A stretch of DNA of 45,892 nucleotides from Erwinia psidii (GTDB lineage: Bacteria > Pseudomonadota > Gammaproteobacteria > Enterobacterales > Enterobacteriaceae). A program made the position numbers and the translations under genes. Below are positions 29,311-39,411 of the stretch, one piece after another. The notes under the pieces are model-generated. The model was not told where the DNA came from and ran no database searches. It was given only the letters and a program-made list of their open reading frames with translations. Each line of letters opens with the position of its first letter. Position 1 is the stretch's first letter. Location of the stretch: NCBI RefSeq assembly GCF_003846135.1, contig NZ_RHHM01000023.1, positions 1 to 45,892 of the forward strand, in the 5' to 3' direction.

Positions 29311-29342
29311 AAAAATACAGGGCCAGAAGATACTGACCCTGT
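29311..29342 (-). terminator. Intrinsic terminator of typA
   Basis: On the minus strand ACAGGGTCA pairs with TGGCCCTGT (one mismatch) around an 14-base loop region and is followed by ATTTTT, 21 bases after the typA stop. Confidence 0.65.
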
Positions 29343-29362
29343 GTTGACGGCTAAAAGGCAGG

Positions 29363-31186
29363 TTAAGCTTCTTTGCTTCCGCGCATGGCGCGTTTACGAT
29401 CGTTTTCAGTCAGGTGACGCTTACGAATACGGACGGAAATCGGCGTTACTTCTACCAGTTCGTCATCATCAATAAACTCAATCGCCTGCTCAAGCGTCAT
29501 CTTGATCGCCGGAACCAGCGTGGTGGCTTCGTCGGTACCTGATGCACGCATGTTAGTCAGTTTTTTACCGGTCAGACAGTTCACGGTGAGGTCGTTAGAA
29601 CGACTGTGAATACCGATAATCTGGCCTTCATAAACTTCTGCACCATGCCCCAGGAACAGCTTGCCACGGTCCTGTAAACCAAACAGCGCAAACGCTACCG
29701 CTTTACCCTGACCGTTAGAGATCAGTACGCCATTCTGACGCTGCCCCACTTCACCCGGACGGATATCATCATAATGGCTGAAGGTGGAGTACAGCAGACC
29801 GGTGCCAGAGGTCATGGTCATAAATTCGTTACGAAAACCAATCAGACCACGGCTTGGGATAACATAATCCAGACGGACACGACCTTTACCATCCGGGTCC
29901 ATGTTTTTCATGTCAGCTTTACGTTCACCCATCGCCTGCATCACAGCACCCTGATGCTGTTCTTCAATATCCAGAGTGACGTTTTCGAATGGTTCCTGCT
30001 TGCGGCCTTCGAACTCACGGAAGATAACTTTCGGACGGGATACCGCCAGTTCGAAGCCTTCACGACGCATGTTCTCAATCAACACCGACAGGTGCAGCTC
30101 ACCACGACCGGATACGCGGAACGCATCAGCATCGGCAGTTTCTTCCACACGCAGCGCCACGTTGTGCACCAGCTCTTTATTCAGGCGGTCCAGGATCTGA
30201 CGAGAGGTGACAAACTTACCTTCTTTACCGCAGAAAGGTGATGTATTGACGTTAAAGAACATAGTAACGGTCGGTTCATCAACGCTCAGTGCTGGCAGCG
30301 CCTGAACATTCTGAGGATCACAAATGGTGTCAGAGATATTCAGTTCACCCAGACCAGTGATAGCGATGATATCGCCCGCTTCCGCTTCCGTAGCATCAAT
30401 GCGTTCCAGCCCCAGGTGAGTCAGCACTTTACCCACTTTACCGTTGCGGGTTTTACCTTCGCTGTCGATGACAGTAACCTGCTGGTTTGGCTTCACTTTA
30501 CCGCGTTTGATGCGGCCAATGCCGATAACACCAACATAGTTGTTGTAGTCCAGCTGAGAGATCTGCATCTGGAACGGCGCAGCCATTTCAACCTGCGGCG
30601 GCGAAACGTGTTTCACAATAGCTTCATACAGTGGCGTCATGTCTTCCGCCATATCGGTATGGTCAAGACCAGCGATACCGTTCAGCGCCGAGGCATAAAT
30701 CACCGGGAAGTCGAGCTGTTCGTCAGTCGCGTCAAGGTTCACGAACAGATCAAACACCTGATCCACCACCCAGTCAGGGCGCGCGCCAGGGCGGTCGACT
30801 TTATTAATCACCACGATCGGCTTCAGACCATTAGCAAACGCTTTTTTGGTCACGAAACGGGTTTGCGGCATTGGGCCATCCATTGCATCCACAACCAGCA
30901 GCACCGAGTCAACCATTGACATCACACGCTCAACCTCACCACCGAAGTCGGCGTGTCCCGGGGTATCCACGATATTGATGCGGTAGTCGTTCCATTTAAT
31001 GGCGGTGTTTTTTGCGAGGATGGTAATCCCACGCTCTTTCTCCAAATCGTTGGAGTCCATTACGCGTTCGGTTGCTTCAGCGCGGGCGTCGAAGGTCCCG
31101 GACTGCTGTAGCAATTTATCAACCAGGGTAGTTTTACCGTGGTCAACGTGGGCAATAATGGCGATGTTACGCAAATTTTCGATCAC
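29363..31186 (-). CDS. typA: Ribosome-binding GTPase BipA/TypA
   Basis: The 607-aa translational GTPase has G1 [10 protein letters not shown]3 [13 protein letters not shown]4 [10 protein letters not shown], the EF-G-like domains III and V, and the BipA-specific C-terminus ([16 protein letters not shown]). It acts in 50S ribosome assembly, especially in the cold, and in stress adaptation. Start is GTG 31186, preceded by TGAGGCAAAGCT, in line with E. coli [18 protein letters not shown]. It is divergent from glnA across a 441-base control region. Confidence 0.96.
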   Translation of the reverse strand: MIENLRNIAIIAHVDHGKTTLVDKLLQQSGTFDARAEATERVMDSNDLEKERGITILAKNTAIKWNDYRINIVDTPGHADFGGEVERVMSMVDSVLLVVDAMDGPMPQTRFVTKKAFANGLKPIVVINKVDRPGARPDWVVDQVFDLFVNLDATDEQLDFPVIYASALNGIAGLDHTDMAEDMTPLYEAIVKHVSPPQVEMAAPFQMQISQLDYNNYVGVIGIGRIKRGKVKPNQQVTVIDSEGKTRNGKVGKVLTHLGLERIDATEAEAGDIIAITGLGELNISDTICDPQNVQALPALSVDEPTVTMFFNVNTSPFCGKEGKFVTSRQILDRLNKELVHNVALRVEETADADAFRVSGRGELHLSVLIENMRREGFELAVSRPKVIFREFEGRKQEPFENVTLDIEEQHQGAVMQAMGERKADMKNMDPDGKGRVRLDYVIPSRGLIGFRNEFMTMTSGTGLLYSTFSHYDDIRPGEVGQRQNGVLISNGQGKAVAFALFGLQDRGKLFLGHGAEVYEGQIIGIHSRSNDLTVNCLTGKKLTNMRASGTDEATTLVPAIKMTLEQAIEFIDDDELVEVTPISVRIRKRHLTENDRKRAMRGSKEA

Positions 31187-31454
31187 AGCTTTGCCTCAGG
31201 CATTAGAAATAGCGCGCTATTGTACACGGATTAATCGAAGGACTGAACAGGATCACAAATATCAATTAAAGATTACTGTCAGCTTGCTTTTTTAGCCATT
31301 TACAGTGCAACAATTGCACCGGGCCAGAGAAATGCACCATTTAGGTGCCTGTACTACACTAAACAGCACCACCATGGTGCGATAAATCCATCTTGGTGCA
31401 GACCCCGGTTCACGGGAGGGCGCATCATAGCGCTTTTTCAGCATATTTAAAAAG
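31187..31454 (+). promoter_or_regulatory. glnA upstream control region with NtrC enhancer sites
   Basis: Two palindromic NtrC sites are clear: TGCACCATTTAGGTGC (31333-31348) and AGCACCACCATGGTGCG (31365-31381), matching TGCACY-N5-GGTGCA. Weaker candidates are GTGCAACAATTGCACC near 31305-31320 and the half-site TTGGTGCA near 31394-31401. The two strong sites are 32-33 bp apart (three turns) and about 110-140 bp upstream of the expected start, as in the E. coli glnA enhancer. The typA promoter must also lie in this gap. Confidence 0.85.
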
Positions 31455-31473
31455 TTGGCATAAATTTCGCTTT
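31455..31473 (+). promoter_or_regulatory. Sigma-54 promoter (glnAp2)
   Basis: TTGGCATAAATTTCGCTTT has the GG-N10-GC spacing (GG 31457-31458, GC 31469-31470) and is nearly the same as E. coli glnAp2. Transcription should start near 31482, leaving a 5' leader of about 145 bases. Confidence 0.85.
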
Positions 31474-31627
31474 AATCCCTGTAAGCAAAAGATGCCAGTT
31501 TACACTCAAGGTTGGTAATCTGTCAGAGCGCTTTATTATCGAATGACCGCGCCTGTAAAGGCAAAATATTTGCCGTCGTAAAGACCTCTGGCCACAACGA
31601 CAATGACATAATCCAGGAGAGTTAAGT

Positions 31628-33037
31628 ATGTCCGCTGAACACGTTCTGTCGATGATGAACGAGCATGAAGTTAAATTTGTTGATCTGCGTTTTACCGATA
31701 CCAAGGGAAAGGAGCAGCACGTTACCATCCCTGCTCATCAGGTTAACGCTGACTTCTTCGAAGAAGGCAAAATGTTTGACGGCTCCTCGATTGGTGGCTG
31801 GAAAGGGATTAACGAATCCGACATGGTCCTGATGCCTGACGCCAGCACCGCCGTTCTCGATCCTTTCTTTGAAGATCCTACGCTGATTATCCGTTGTGAT
31901 ATTCTTGAGCCGGGCACCATGCAGGGCTATGACCGTGACCCGCGTTCAATTGCCAAGCGTGCAGAAGACTTCCTGCGCTCTTCCGGTATCGCAGACACCG
32001 TGCTTTTTGGACCAGAACCTGAGTTTTTCCTGTTTGATGACGTGCGCTTTGGCGCCACCACTTCCGGTTCCCATGTTGCTATTGACGATATCGAAGCGGC
32101 CTGGAACACCGGTAAAGAATATGAAGGCGGCAACAAAGGTCACCGTCCTGGTCTGAAAGGCGGTTACTTCCCGGTTCCTCCGGTCGACTCCTCACAGGAC
32201 ATTCGCTCTGCTATGTGTCTGACCATGGAGCAGATGGGTCTGGTGGTTGAAGCTCACCACCACGAAGTGGCTACCGCAGGTCAGAACGAAGTGGCTACCC
32301 GCTTCAACACCATGACCAAAAAAGCCGACGAAATTCAGATCTACAAGTACGTTGTGCACAACATTGCCCACGCTTATGGCAAAACCGCAACCTTTATGCC
32401 AAAACCCATTTTTGGTGATAATGGTTCCGGTATGCACTGCCACATGTCCCTGTCTAAAGACGGTAACAATCTGTTCTCTGGTGACAAGTACGGCGGCCTG
32501 TCTGAAACAGCGCTGTTTTATATTGGCGGTGTTATCAAACACGCTAAAGCGATCAATGCACTGTCAAACCCAACCACCAACTCTTACAAGCGTCTGGTCC
32601 CAGGTTATGAAGCACCTGTTATGCTGGCTTATTCTGCACGTAACCGTTCTGCTTCCATCCGTATCCCAGTGGTTGCCAGCCCGAAAGCACGTCGTATCGA
32701 AGCGCGTTTCCCGGATCCAGCGGCGAACCCTTACCTGTGCTTCTCTGCCCTACTGATGGCTGGCCTGGACGGCATCATTAACAAAATCCATCCTGGCGAC
32801 GCGATGGACAAAAACCTGTATGACCTGCCGCCGGAAGAAGAAGCTGAGATTCCAAAAGTGGCCGGTTCACTGGAAGAAGCACTGAACGCACTGAACGAAG
32901 ATCGCGAGTTCCTGACCCGTGGCGGCGTGTTCACTGACGACACCATTGATGCCTATATCGAACTGCGTAAAACCGAACTGGATCGCGTTCGTATGACTCC
33001 GCATCCCGTTGAGTTCGAACTGTACTACAGCGTTTAA
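31628..33037 (+). CDS. glnA: Glutamine synthetase, type I
   Basis: The 469-aa enzyme forms glutamine from glutamate, ammonia and ATP as a dodecamer. Seen are the beta-grasp N-domain, the signature FDGSSIGGW, the metal and ATP region ([28 protein letters not shown]), and the adenylylation site NLYDLPPEE (Tyr near 398), target of GlnE. Length matches E. coli. AGGAGAG precedes the ATG. Transcription is nitrogen-controlled through NtrC and sigma-54 sites upstream; glnL and glnG follow, partly by read-through and partly from their own promoter. Confidence 0.98.
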   Translation: MSAEHVLSMMNEHEVKFVDLRFTDTKGKEQHVTIPAHQVNADFFEEGKMFDGSSIGGWKGINESDMVLMPDASTAVLDPFFEDPTLIIRCDILEPGTMQGYDRDPRSIAKRAEDFLRSSGIADTVLFGPEPEFFLFDDVRFGATTSGSHVAIDDIEAAWNTGKEYEGGNKGHRPGLKGGYFPVPPVDSSQDIRSAMCLTMEQMGLVVEAHHHEVATAGQNEVATRFNTMTKKADEIQIYKYVVHNIAHAYGKTATFMPKPIFGDNGSGMHCHMSLSKDGNNLFSGDKYGGLSETALFYIGGVIKHAKAINALSNPTTNSYKRLVPGYEAPVMLAYSARNRSASIRIPVVASPKARRIEARFPDPAANPYLCFSALLMAGLDGIINKIHPGDAMDKNLYDLPPEEEAEIPKVAGSLEEALNALNEDREFLTRGGVFTDDTIDAYIELRKTELDRVRMTPHPVEFELYYSV

Positions 33038-33199
33038 TTAACGTTTTAAGCCCGGCGAACTCTCTGTCGTAGCAAGACAGCAACCGAAGCGCTCCCGTTC
33101 ATTGATTAGCGTGAAAAGGGAGCCATCATCGCTGTGACATGAAAGTCGCCAGCACCGATTGCCGTGGAAATTTCAGCCCATCTTCGGATGGGCTTTTTT
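33038..33199 (+). ncRNA. Possible GlnZ-like 3'-UTR sRNA of glnA
   Basis: In E. coli and Salmonella the glnA 3' UTR is processed into GlnZ, a nitrogen-responsive sRNA. Here a 135-base 3' UTR ends in a strong terminator with a poly-U tail, the form expected for an Hfq-binding sRNA. I cannot show a conserved seed from memory, so this call rests on position and the terminator. Confidence 0.35.
33175..33199 (+). terminator. Intrinsic terminator of glnA
   Basis: AGCCCATC-TTCG-GATGGGCT is an 8-bp perfect stem with a UUCG tetraloop followed by TTTTT. It limits read-through from glnA into glnLG. Confidence 0.9.
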
Positions 33200-33244
33200 C
33201 ACCACGGATTCATCGTTCAGTACAACGATTTCTGGGTTAAAGAC

Positions 33245-33266
33245 TATAATGCACTAAAAAAGTGCA
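33245..33266 (+). promoter_or_regulatory. glnL promoter -10 overlapped by an NtrC site
   Basis: TATAAT (33245-33250) shares its last base with TGCACTAAAAAAGTGCA (33250-33266), a perfect NtrC palindrome. NtrC bound here would cover the start region and repress glnLG, the autorepression known for E. coli glnLp. No good -35 was seen. Confidence 0.75.
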
Positions 33267-33278
33267 GGGGAATGCTGT

Positions 33279-34328
33279 ATGGCAACAGGCATGCTGCCCG
33301 ATGCTGGGCAGATTCTCAACGCTCTGATTAACAGCATATTGCTGGTCGACAGTGAACTGGTGGTGCATTACGCCAATCCTGCGGCACAGCAGCTACTAGC
33401 ACAAAGCTCGCGTAAGCTTTTTGGTACGCCGCTACCGGAACTGATGGGATATTTTTCGTTAAATATTGACGTCATGCGTGAAAGTCTGAATGCCGGTCAG
33501 GGCTTTACCGACAGCGAAGTCACTCTGGTAGTCGACAGCCGTGCGCATATTATGTCATTGACCGCGCAGCGTCTGTCCGATGGTTTAATCCTGCTTGAAA
33601 TGGCTCCGATGGATAATCAGCGCCGTCTCAGTCAGGAACAGATTCAACACGCCCAGCAGGTAGCCGCACGGGATTTGGTTCGGGGTCTGGCACACGAAAT
33701 TAAAAACCCGCTGGGGGGATTGCGGGGGGCAGCCCAGCTTCTGGCAAAAGCGCTTCCTGATCCATCTTTAACTGAGTACACCAGGGTCATCATCGAACAG
33801 GCCGATCGCCTGCGTAATCTGGTTGACCGCCTGCTTGGCCCACAACAGCCGGGTATGCATGTAACACAAAGTATCCATCAGGTGGCTGAACGCGTCGTCA
33901 ATCTGGTGTCGATGGAGCTTCCCGATAATGTGACGCTGGTGCGGGACTACGATCCCAGCCTGCCGGAGCTGCCACACGATCCTGATCAAATCGAACAGGT
34001 TCTGCTTAACGTTGTTCGCAATGCGCTACAGGCATTGGGTGACGCAGGCGGCGTTATTACACTTCGTACCCGCACAGCATTTCAGCTTACGCTACACGGA
34101 GTTCGTTATCGTCTGGTGGCGCGGATTGATGTCGAAGATGATGGCCCCGGTATTCCGGCACAGTTACAGGATACGCTGTTTTATCCAATGGTCAGCGGCC
34201 GCGAAGGCGGAACAGGCTTAGGCCTCTCCATCGCCCGTAGCCTGATCGACCAGCATGCGGGAAAAATAGAGTTCAGCAGTTGGCCTGGTCACACTGAATT
34301 TTCGGTTTATCTGCCTATTCGCCAGTGA
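33279..34328 (+). CDS. glnL: Nitrogen sensor kinase/phosphatase NtrB
   Basis: The 349-aa cytosolic kinase (NtrB) phosphorylates and dephosphorylates NtrC under control of the PII protein. It has a PAS domain (residues about 8-115), the phospho-acceptor His in [20 protein letters not shown] near residue 139, and the ATPase domain with N box [11 protein letters not shown]1 EDDGPGIP and G2 [11 protein letters not shown]. No membrane segment is present, as in E. coli (349 aa). AGGGGA precedes the ATG. It lies seven bases from glnG. Confidence 0.97.
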   Translation: MATGMLPDAGQILNALINSILLVDSELVVHYANPAAQQLLAQSSRKLFGTPLPELMGYFSLNIDVMRESLNAGQGFTDSEVTLVVDSRAHIMSLTAQRLSDGLILLEMAPMDNQRRLSQEQIQHAQQVAARDLVRGLAHEIKNPLGGLRGAAQLLAKALPDPSLTEYTRVIIEQADRLRNLVDRLLGPQQPGMHVTQSIHQVAERVVNLVSMELPDNVTLVRDYDPSLPELPHDPDQIEQVLLNVVRNALQALGDAGGVITLRTRTAFQLTLHGVRYRLVARIDVEDDGPGIPAQLQDTLFYPMVSGREGGTGLGLSIARSLIDQHAGKIEFSSWPGHTEFSVYLPIRQ

Positions 34329-34335
34329 GGTTTCT

Positions 34336-35745
34336 ATGCAACGAGGGATAGTTTGGATCGTCGATGACGATAGCTCCATCCGCTGGGTGCTTGAACGCGC
34401 GCTCACTGGAGCCGGTTTGAGCTGTGCCACCTTTGACAGCGGTAATGAGGTGCTTGACGCCCTCACGACCAAAACCCCAGACGTTTTACTTTCAGATATT
34501 CGTATGCCCGGTATGGATGGACTGGCGCTACTTAAACAAATTAAACAACGCCATCCTATGCTTCCGGTCATCATAATGACCGCTCACTCCGATCTGGACG
34601 CGGCGGTAAGTGCCTATCAGCAGGGCGCTTTTGATTATCTGCCCAAGCCTTTTGATATTGATGAGGCCGTGGCGCTGGTTGAACGTGCGATCAGCCATTA
34701 TCAGGAACAGCAGCAGCCACGTAACCAACCGGTCAGTGGACCAACCACCGATATCATCGGTGAAGCACCGGCGATGCAGGACGTGTTCCGCATTATTGGT
34801 CGCCTCTCCCGCTCGTCAATCAGCGTACTGATTAATGGTGAATCGGGAACCGGTAAAGAGCTGGTTGCTCATGCCCTGCATCGCCACAGTCCGCGTGCCA
34901 AAGCGCCATTTATTGCCCTGAACATGGCGGCCATACCAAAGGATCTGATTGAATCTGAACTGTTTGGCCATGAAAAAGGGGCATTTACCGGCGCAAATCA
35001 AATCCGACAGGGGCGTTTCGAACAGGCCGATGGCGGCACACTCTTCCTTGATGAAATAGGGGATATGCCGCTGGATGTACAAACCCGTTTACTGCGTGTG
35101 CTGGCGGATGGCCAGTTCTACCGGGTTGGAGGATATGCGCCAGTCAAAGTGGATGTGCGTATTATCGCGGCAACCCACCAGAATCTGGAGCTTCGCGTGC
35201 AGGAAGGTAAGTTCCGTGAAGACCTGTTCCATCGTCTGAATGTGATCCGTGTGCATCTGCCCCCGCTCCGTGAACGCCGGGAAGATATTCCGCGTCTGGC
35301 TCGCTATTTCCTCCAGATTGCGGCGCGTGAACTGGGTGTTGAAGCAAAAATCCTGCACCCGGAGACGGAAACGGCACTGACGCGTCTGCACTGGTCAGGC
35401 AACGTACGCCAGCTGGAGAATACCTGCCGCTGGCTGACGGTAATGGCCGCAGGACAGGAAGTGTTAATCCAGGATCTGCCGGGAGAGCTGTTTGAGACCG
35501 CGACACAGGAAACGCAGGTACACGCGTTACCCGACAGTTGGGCAACGCTGCTGGCACAGTGGGCCGATCGGGCGCTTCGTTCCGGTCATCAAAATCTGCT
35601 TTCAGAAGCCCAGCCGGAAATGGAGCGCACCCTGTTGACCACCGCATTGCGTCATACTCAGGGGCATAAACAGGAAGCAGCACGCTTACTGGGATGGGGA
35701 CGTAATACGCTGACCCGCAAACTAAAAGAGCTGGGGATGGAATAA
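34336..35745 (+). CDS. glnG: Nitrogen regulator NtrC (sigma-54 activator)
   Basis: The 469-aa protein (NtrC) has a receiver domain ([15 protein letters not shown]; phospho-Asp in [13 protein letters not shown] near residue 54), the AAA+ domain (Walker A GESGTGKE, sigma-54 contact loop GAFTGA, Walker [10 protein letters not shown]), and a C-terminal Fis-like HTH ([20 protein letters not shown]). Phosphorylated NtrC binds the sites at 31333-31381 to activate glnAp2 and 33250-33266 to repress glnL. Same length as E. coli NtrC. Confidence 0.98.
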   Translation: MQRGIVWIVDDDSSIRWVLERALTGAGLSCATFDSGNEVLDALTTKTPDVLLSDIRMPGMDGLALLKQIKQRHPMLPVIIMTAHSDLDAAVSAYQQGAFDYLPKPFDIDEAVALVERAISHYQEQQQPRNQPVSGPTTDIIGEAPAMQDVFRIIGRLSRSSISVLINGESGTGKELVAHALHRHSPRAKAPFIALNMAAIPKDLIESELFGHEKGAFTGANQIRQGRFEQADGGTLFLDEIGDMPLDVQTRLLRVLADGQFYRVGGYAPVKVDVRIIAATHQNLELRVQEGKFREDLFHRLNVIRVHLPPLRERREDIPRLARYFLQIAARELGVEAKILHPETETALTRLHWSGNVRQLENTCRWLTVMAAGQEVLIQDLPGELFETATQETQVHALPDSWATLLAQWADRALRSGHQNLLSEAQPEMERTLLTTALRHTQGHKQEAARLLGWGRNTLTRKLKELGME

Positions 35746-35784
35746 ACCGGTAAAAGCGTAAAAATCATCTGACGGCGCGGTGTT

Positions 35785-35821
35785 CGTCGCCTCACCAACT
35801 TTATACGTTGGTGAGGCGACG
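35785..35821. repeat. Perfect 15-bp inverted repeat after glnG
   Basis: CGTCGCCTCACCAAC and GTTGGTGAGGCGACG enclose a 7-base loop (tttatac), 39 bases after the glnG stop. It lacks a T run on either strand. It may end glnG mRNA by protecting the 3' end or with Rho, or be a member of a dispersed repeat family. Confidence 0.75.
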
Positions 35822-36158
35822 GCCATCCAGACTGTCACGCTTTGCCCTGGGAAATAAGATCAATAAATTCCCGGCTGGATTTTGCCAGGGAAAGGCGTTT
35901 TACCAGCCTTTGTCATCAAGCAGGTTTGCCAGTCCGGCGATGGCGGAGCCATGAGGTGCGCTCAACGTATCAATAGCATTGTCTGCCGGTAACCGGGTGA
36001 TTAGATTTAGCGAAGGCAAATCCGGGATATGAGGTCGGGCTGGGATCGGTGACCGTCAGTGCCATCGTAAGACAGGGTTCAGCAGACGGCTTCCCGAAGG
36101 TGCTGGCAATCTGCTATGCAATACTGAGGCAGGGATAATGCATTAGTTTGGCTGCGGA
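35822..36158. other. Gene-free gap between glnG and hemN
   Basis: No gene can be supported. E. coli has the small yshB gene near here; a minus-strand frame over about 35915-36050 (reading ..NLITRLPADNAIDTLSAPHG..) has a faint likeness but no good start, so I do not call it. Confidence 0.4.
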
Positions 36159-37526
36159 TCAAATCACCCGTGAGAACTGCTGCATACGCGCTTTCTGACG
36201 CAGGTAAATATCAAAGCACATACAGATATTTCTGACCAGCATCCGCCCCTTCATGGTAACCCTCAGGCCTTGCTCGTTACACTCCACCAGCCCGTCGGCA
36301 ATAAACGGGGCGAGTAGTGCTAAATCCTCAGAGAAATAGTCCGTAAAACGCTGTGTACCCGTTTGAAAGTCGGCAAAATTCAGCGAGAAGTTGCACATCA
36401 GCGTTTTAATCACATCCCGGCGCAGACAATCATCGGAAGTCAGGCGGAGTCCACGCCATAACGCGGTTTTCTGACGCTCCAGCGCCGCATACCAGCTTTT
36501 CAACACTTTCTGATTTTGCGCATAGCTGTCACCAATCATGCTAATGGCGGAAACCCCCATACCCAGCAGATCATTGCCACCCTGGGTAGTATAGCCCTGA
36601 AAATTTCGATGCAGCCGCCCTTGCCGCTGGGCTATCGCCAGTTCGTCATCGGGACGGGCAAAGTGATCCATGCCAATGAACTGATACCCCTTCTCCGCCA
36701 GGAAGGTGACAGACTGTTGCAGAATCGCCAGTTTCTGTCCGGCATCGGGCAGGTCGGCTTCCCTGATTTTGCGTTGGGCGGCGAACAGACCGGGCATATG
36801 TGCATAATTAAATATACTGAGCCTGTCGGGAACCAGCGCGGCCACCTTTTCCAACGTAAAAGCAAAGCTTTCCGGCGTTTGCATGGGCAGGCCATAGATC
36901 AGGTCAAGATTTACCGAGATAAAACCCAGCCGTCTGGCATACGCAATCAGCCTGACGATCATCGCCTCATCCTGAACGCGGTTGACCTTTTCCTGTACGT
37001 CCTTATTAAAATCCTGCACTCCCATACTCAGACGGTTGAAACCAGCCGAGCGCAGGTGGTCAAGCATATCCGTTGCTATCTCTCTGGGATCAATTTCAAT
37101 CGATAGCTCAGCCTCTTCACTGAAATTAAAATGCTGACGTAGCAAATTGATCAGTTGGGTAATTTGTATTTTGTTCAGCCAGGTTGGCGTGCCACCACCC
37201 CAGTGCATTTGGGTAACGGTGCGGTTGCCAAATAACCTGCTGCGGGATGCAATCTCCACGGTCAGCGCGGTCAGGTAGTCATCCGCTTTATGCTGCTGTC
37301 GTGTTACCAACTTGTTGCAACCACAGAAATAGCATAACCGATGACAGAAAGGGATATGGATATATAACGAGAGCGGCCTGTCTGGATAACGCTGACTGGC
37401 CTGCAAAAATGCCGTCTCATCGTAATCCTCGTGAAATTCCAGTGCGGTGGGATAGGAGGTATAACGGGGACCAGAGATATTGTATTTCTGAATCAGTGTC
37501 TGATCCCATTCAATCATCTGCGTCAC
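36159..37526 (-). CDS. hemN: Oxygen-independent coproporphyrinogen III dehydrogenase
   Basis: The 455-aa radical-SAM enzyme (457 in E. coli) decarboxylates two propionates of coproporphyrinogen III to give protoporphyrinogen IX without oxygen. The iron-sulfur cluster motif is in CHRLCYFCGCNK (CX3CX2C plus the next Cys) near residues 60-70, after IQKYNISGPRYTSYPTALEF; SAM contacts include HWGGGTPT and GVQDFNK, and the end ICMCFDIYLRQKARMQQFSR is conserved. Start is GTG 37526, preceded by AAGGAG at 9 bases. It faces glnG convergently. Confidence 0.97.
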   Translation of the reverse strand: MTQMIEWDQTLIQKYNISGPRYTSYPTALEFHEDYDETAFLQASQRYPDRPLSLYIHIPFCHRLCYFCGCNKLVTRQQHKADDYLTALTVEIASRSRLFGNRTVTQMHWGGGTPTWLNKIQITQLINLLRQHFNFSEEAELSIEIDPREIATDMLDHLRSAGFNRLSMGVQDFNKDVQEKVNRVQDEAMIVRLIAYARRLGFISVNLDLIYGLPMQTPESFAFTLEKVAALVPDRLSIFNYAHMPGLFAAQRKIREADLPDAGQKLAILQQSVTFLAEKGYQFIGMDHFARPDDELAIAQRQGRLHRNFQGYTTQGGNDLLGMGVSAISMIGDSYAQNQKVLKSWYAALERQKTALWRGLRLTSDDCLRRDVIKTLMCNFSLNFADFQTGTQRFTDYFSEDLALLAPFIADGLVECNEQGLRVTMKGRMLVRNICMCFDIYLRQKARMQQFSRVI

Positions 37527-37710
37527 GATGTTTACTCCTTCCTGAGGGGTTGGATGTAGACCGTCGGGTGTGTGGCAGCGGCCTGCGTGGAGGACGAATG
37601 CCTGTCCTGTGAAGACGGTTCTTCAGCCTGGACAGTCGCTGTATTTTAACCAACATCCATACCAGGCCGCAGAGCAAAATCATCAGGTAAATTGATCCAG
37701 GCCAATTCAT
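37510..37710 (-). CDS. Possible small membrane protein upstream of hemN
   Basis: A 66-codon frame encodes one hydrophobic segment (IYLMILLCGLVWMLVKI) followed by a basic Arg/Lys/Pro-rich tail, a common plan for small inner-membrane proteins. It overlaps the hemN start by 17 bases, so the hemN ribosome-binding site would lie inside it. No Shine-Dalgarno precedes its ATG, which lowers confidence. I do not recognise a family. Confidence 0.3.
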   Translation of the reverse strand: MNWPGSIYLMILLCGLVWMLVKIQRLSRLKNRLHRTGIRPPRRPLPHTRRSTSNPSGRSKHRDADD

Positions 37711-37777
37711 CAGCAGAGAACCCTTAACAAAAGTAATGCACTGCTGGCACCACAGATCAATTTCATTGCCAGAAGCG

Positions 37778-38308
37778 TCAGTTTCCGCCTTTCAGCAAGC
37801 GATACATATTTTCTTCCGCTTCTTCATCATCAGCCTCGGCATCATCATCGAGGGCAATGCCCAACTGTTCCATCAGTACGTCAATGCGATCGAGCGTCTG
37901 ATCGAGCCAGGCCTGATCTTCCGCTTTCAACGCTTCGCCGCTCTCCAGCCGATCCAGTAACGCATCCAGACGCTCGTCGTTTTCCAATTTCGCCAGCTCT
38001 TCTTCTGGCGTCAGACGCGGGGCTTTCTCAGCGCCGGACCGGCTCCGGGTGGGCTTTGCCGCTTTTTTCACTGACTGAGCATCGCCACCCAGTGCGATCG
38101 GTTTTTTACTGCCGATGCGCGGATCTTTCTCTTTTGTGACCTGCCCCCCCGTCTTTTCAGATGTAACAGGATTTGCACGGCTACCGGAAGCATTGCCGCG
38201 TTGTTTTTTTTCACGTTTACGATCGCGCGCTTCGCTGTTGATTTGATCGCGCGTTTTGCGTTTTGCTGCCGGTTTCTTACCGTGGGGCACACGTGCAGGT
38301 TGATTCAT
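37778..38308 (-). CDS. yihI: Der GTPase-activating protein YihI
   Basis: The 176-aa protein (169 in E. coli) activates the GTPase Der (EngA) and so tunes 50S ribosome assembly. The N-terminal half is highly basic and Ala/Lys/Arg-rich ([20 protein letters not shown]), followed by [14 protein letters not shown]; the C-terminal half is acidic and helical ([16 protein letters not shown], then [12 protein letters not shown]) with a poly-Asp/Glu stretch, then [10 protein letters not shown] start at ATG 38308, with GAGAG upstream and homology starting there; the longer frame adds 20 unlike residues. It precedes hemN as in E. coli. Confidence 0.93.
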   Translation of the reverse strand: MNQPARVPHGKKPAAKRKTRDQINSEARDRKREKKQRGNASGSRANPVTSEKTGGQVTKEKDPRIGSKKPIALGGDAQSVKKAAKPTRSRSGAEKAPRLTPEEELAKLENDERLDALLDRLESGEALKAEDQAWLDQTLDRIDVLMEQLGIALDDDAEADDEEAEENMYRLLKGGN

Positions 38309-38945
38309 TGTTTCTGCTCTCAGACTCTTTATCTTCACTGTAAAATGCGATATCAACCGGAATGCCATTCCAGATAGTTGATCACCGAAAGGGGGAATTC
38401 AGCCCGAATGGCGTGCTCTGATAAACGCCAAACCAACCCTGATCGCTAACCGGGCTGCGTGGTGCCGATCATAGCACTGATTCGTCATGGCAAAAGAGGC
38501 AGGAGCAGAAAATCACCTGTAAAATAGCGGATACCCTCCAGGCTGAACGCACTCAGTGTAGGGGTAGTGACGCAATTTCCCGCCAGTCTGCTGATTTATT
38601 GTGAGTTGATTAGTTTATCTTCTGGAAATATTAATTAACCAACCGCGCCACGGGACTGAGGTGACAATAATCATTGTTCTTCAGCTGTAAATTTTACCGT
38701 GTTGGAAAATACCTGCGCTTTAACCTGTGAGGGTACAGCAGAAACGTAGCGATCTCCTTGGTCAGATTAAACGCAGAAGGCTTCTTTGTTGCGCTGTCAT
38801 TAGCAGGCTGTTTTTCAACAGTGCAAGGCAGACCTTCAGGTCAGTATGTGATGGGAGTACCAATGCATTACCGCTGTAAAAGACGTTTGCTACTGATTTG
38901 CTTTGTTTCAGAGTACAGGCACAGCTGACTGGAACGATCAGAAGC
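38309..38945. other. Long gap between yihI and csrC
   Basis: About 640 bases without a credible gene. The yihI promoter should lie near 38320-38480. I saw no repeats or RNA motif I could name. Confidence 0.4.
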
Positions 38946-39177
38946 CAAAAGGCGACAGGTTATCCCGTCGCCTTTCCTGGTACCTTCCGCAGAAGGACTA
39001 ACGTTGACCAGTGTCCTCTTTAGCACACAACATCCCGGTTTTCCGTTGCCGTGTCCGCTTCTCCTGAACGATATCCCTTTCCATCGAATGCGCTTTCCCC
39101 AACACGCTCCATCCCTGCTCTGCATCATCCTGATATTCCCTGAGCACTTCTTCCTGAAGGAAGCCCTCCAGACTTTG
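38946..39177 (-). ncRNA. csrC: CsrC-type CsrA-sequestering sRNA (diverged)
   Basis: E. coli csrC lies between yihA and yihI, transcribed towards yihI; the same place and strand here hold about 230 bases with a dozen or more GGA triplets on the minus strand (such as TCAGGAAG, TCAGGATGATG, TTCAGGAGAAG, AGAGGACAC, CCAGGAAAG), the CsrA recognition motif. The 3' end is a hairpin, AAAGGCGAC-GGGATAACCT-GTCGCCTTTT, nearly the E. coli CsrC terminator stem. A possible promoter is TTGTAA-16-TAAAGT, placing the start near 39177. The body between is much changed from E. coli. CsrC binds many CsrA dimers and so relieves CsrA repression; transcription normally needs BarA-UvrY. Ends are approximate. Confidence 0.82.
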
Positions 39178-39411
39178 AGAAATACTTTAGGCTACGTGGT
39201 CAAATTTACAAGGAAGTACCCGTTTTTTTTGTGCATAGTTTCTCTGAAAAAATAATTATTTTTTTTTAATATAAAAAACAGGGAAAAAGCAAAACACATT
39301 GAATAGCTCTCACTCATGTATAACAAATGGTTCCTGACTCTGCCCCGCTGGGCCTTTCCGGTCGGTAAGGGTATACTTTGCGCAACTGACCTTATTTCTG
39401 GAGTGCTTATT

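Noticed and set aside
35915..36050. Minus-strand frame resembling the small protein YshB in the glnG-hemN gap
   Set aside because: The likeness is faint, there is no ATG/GTG with a ribosome-binding site, and the usual hydrophobic end is missing.
38868..39255. Short ORFs on both strands over the csrC region
   Set aside because: The same bases are better explained by the GGA-rich sRNA and its terminator.
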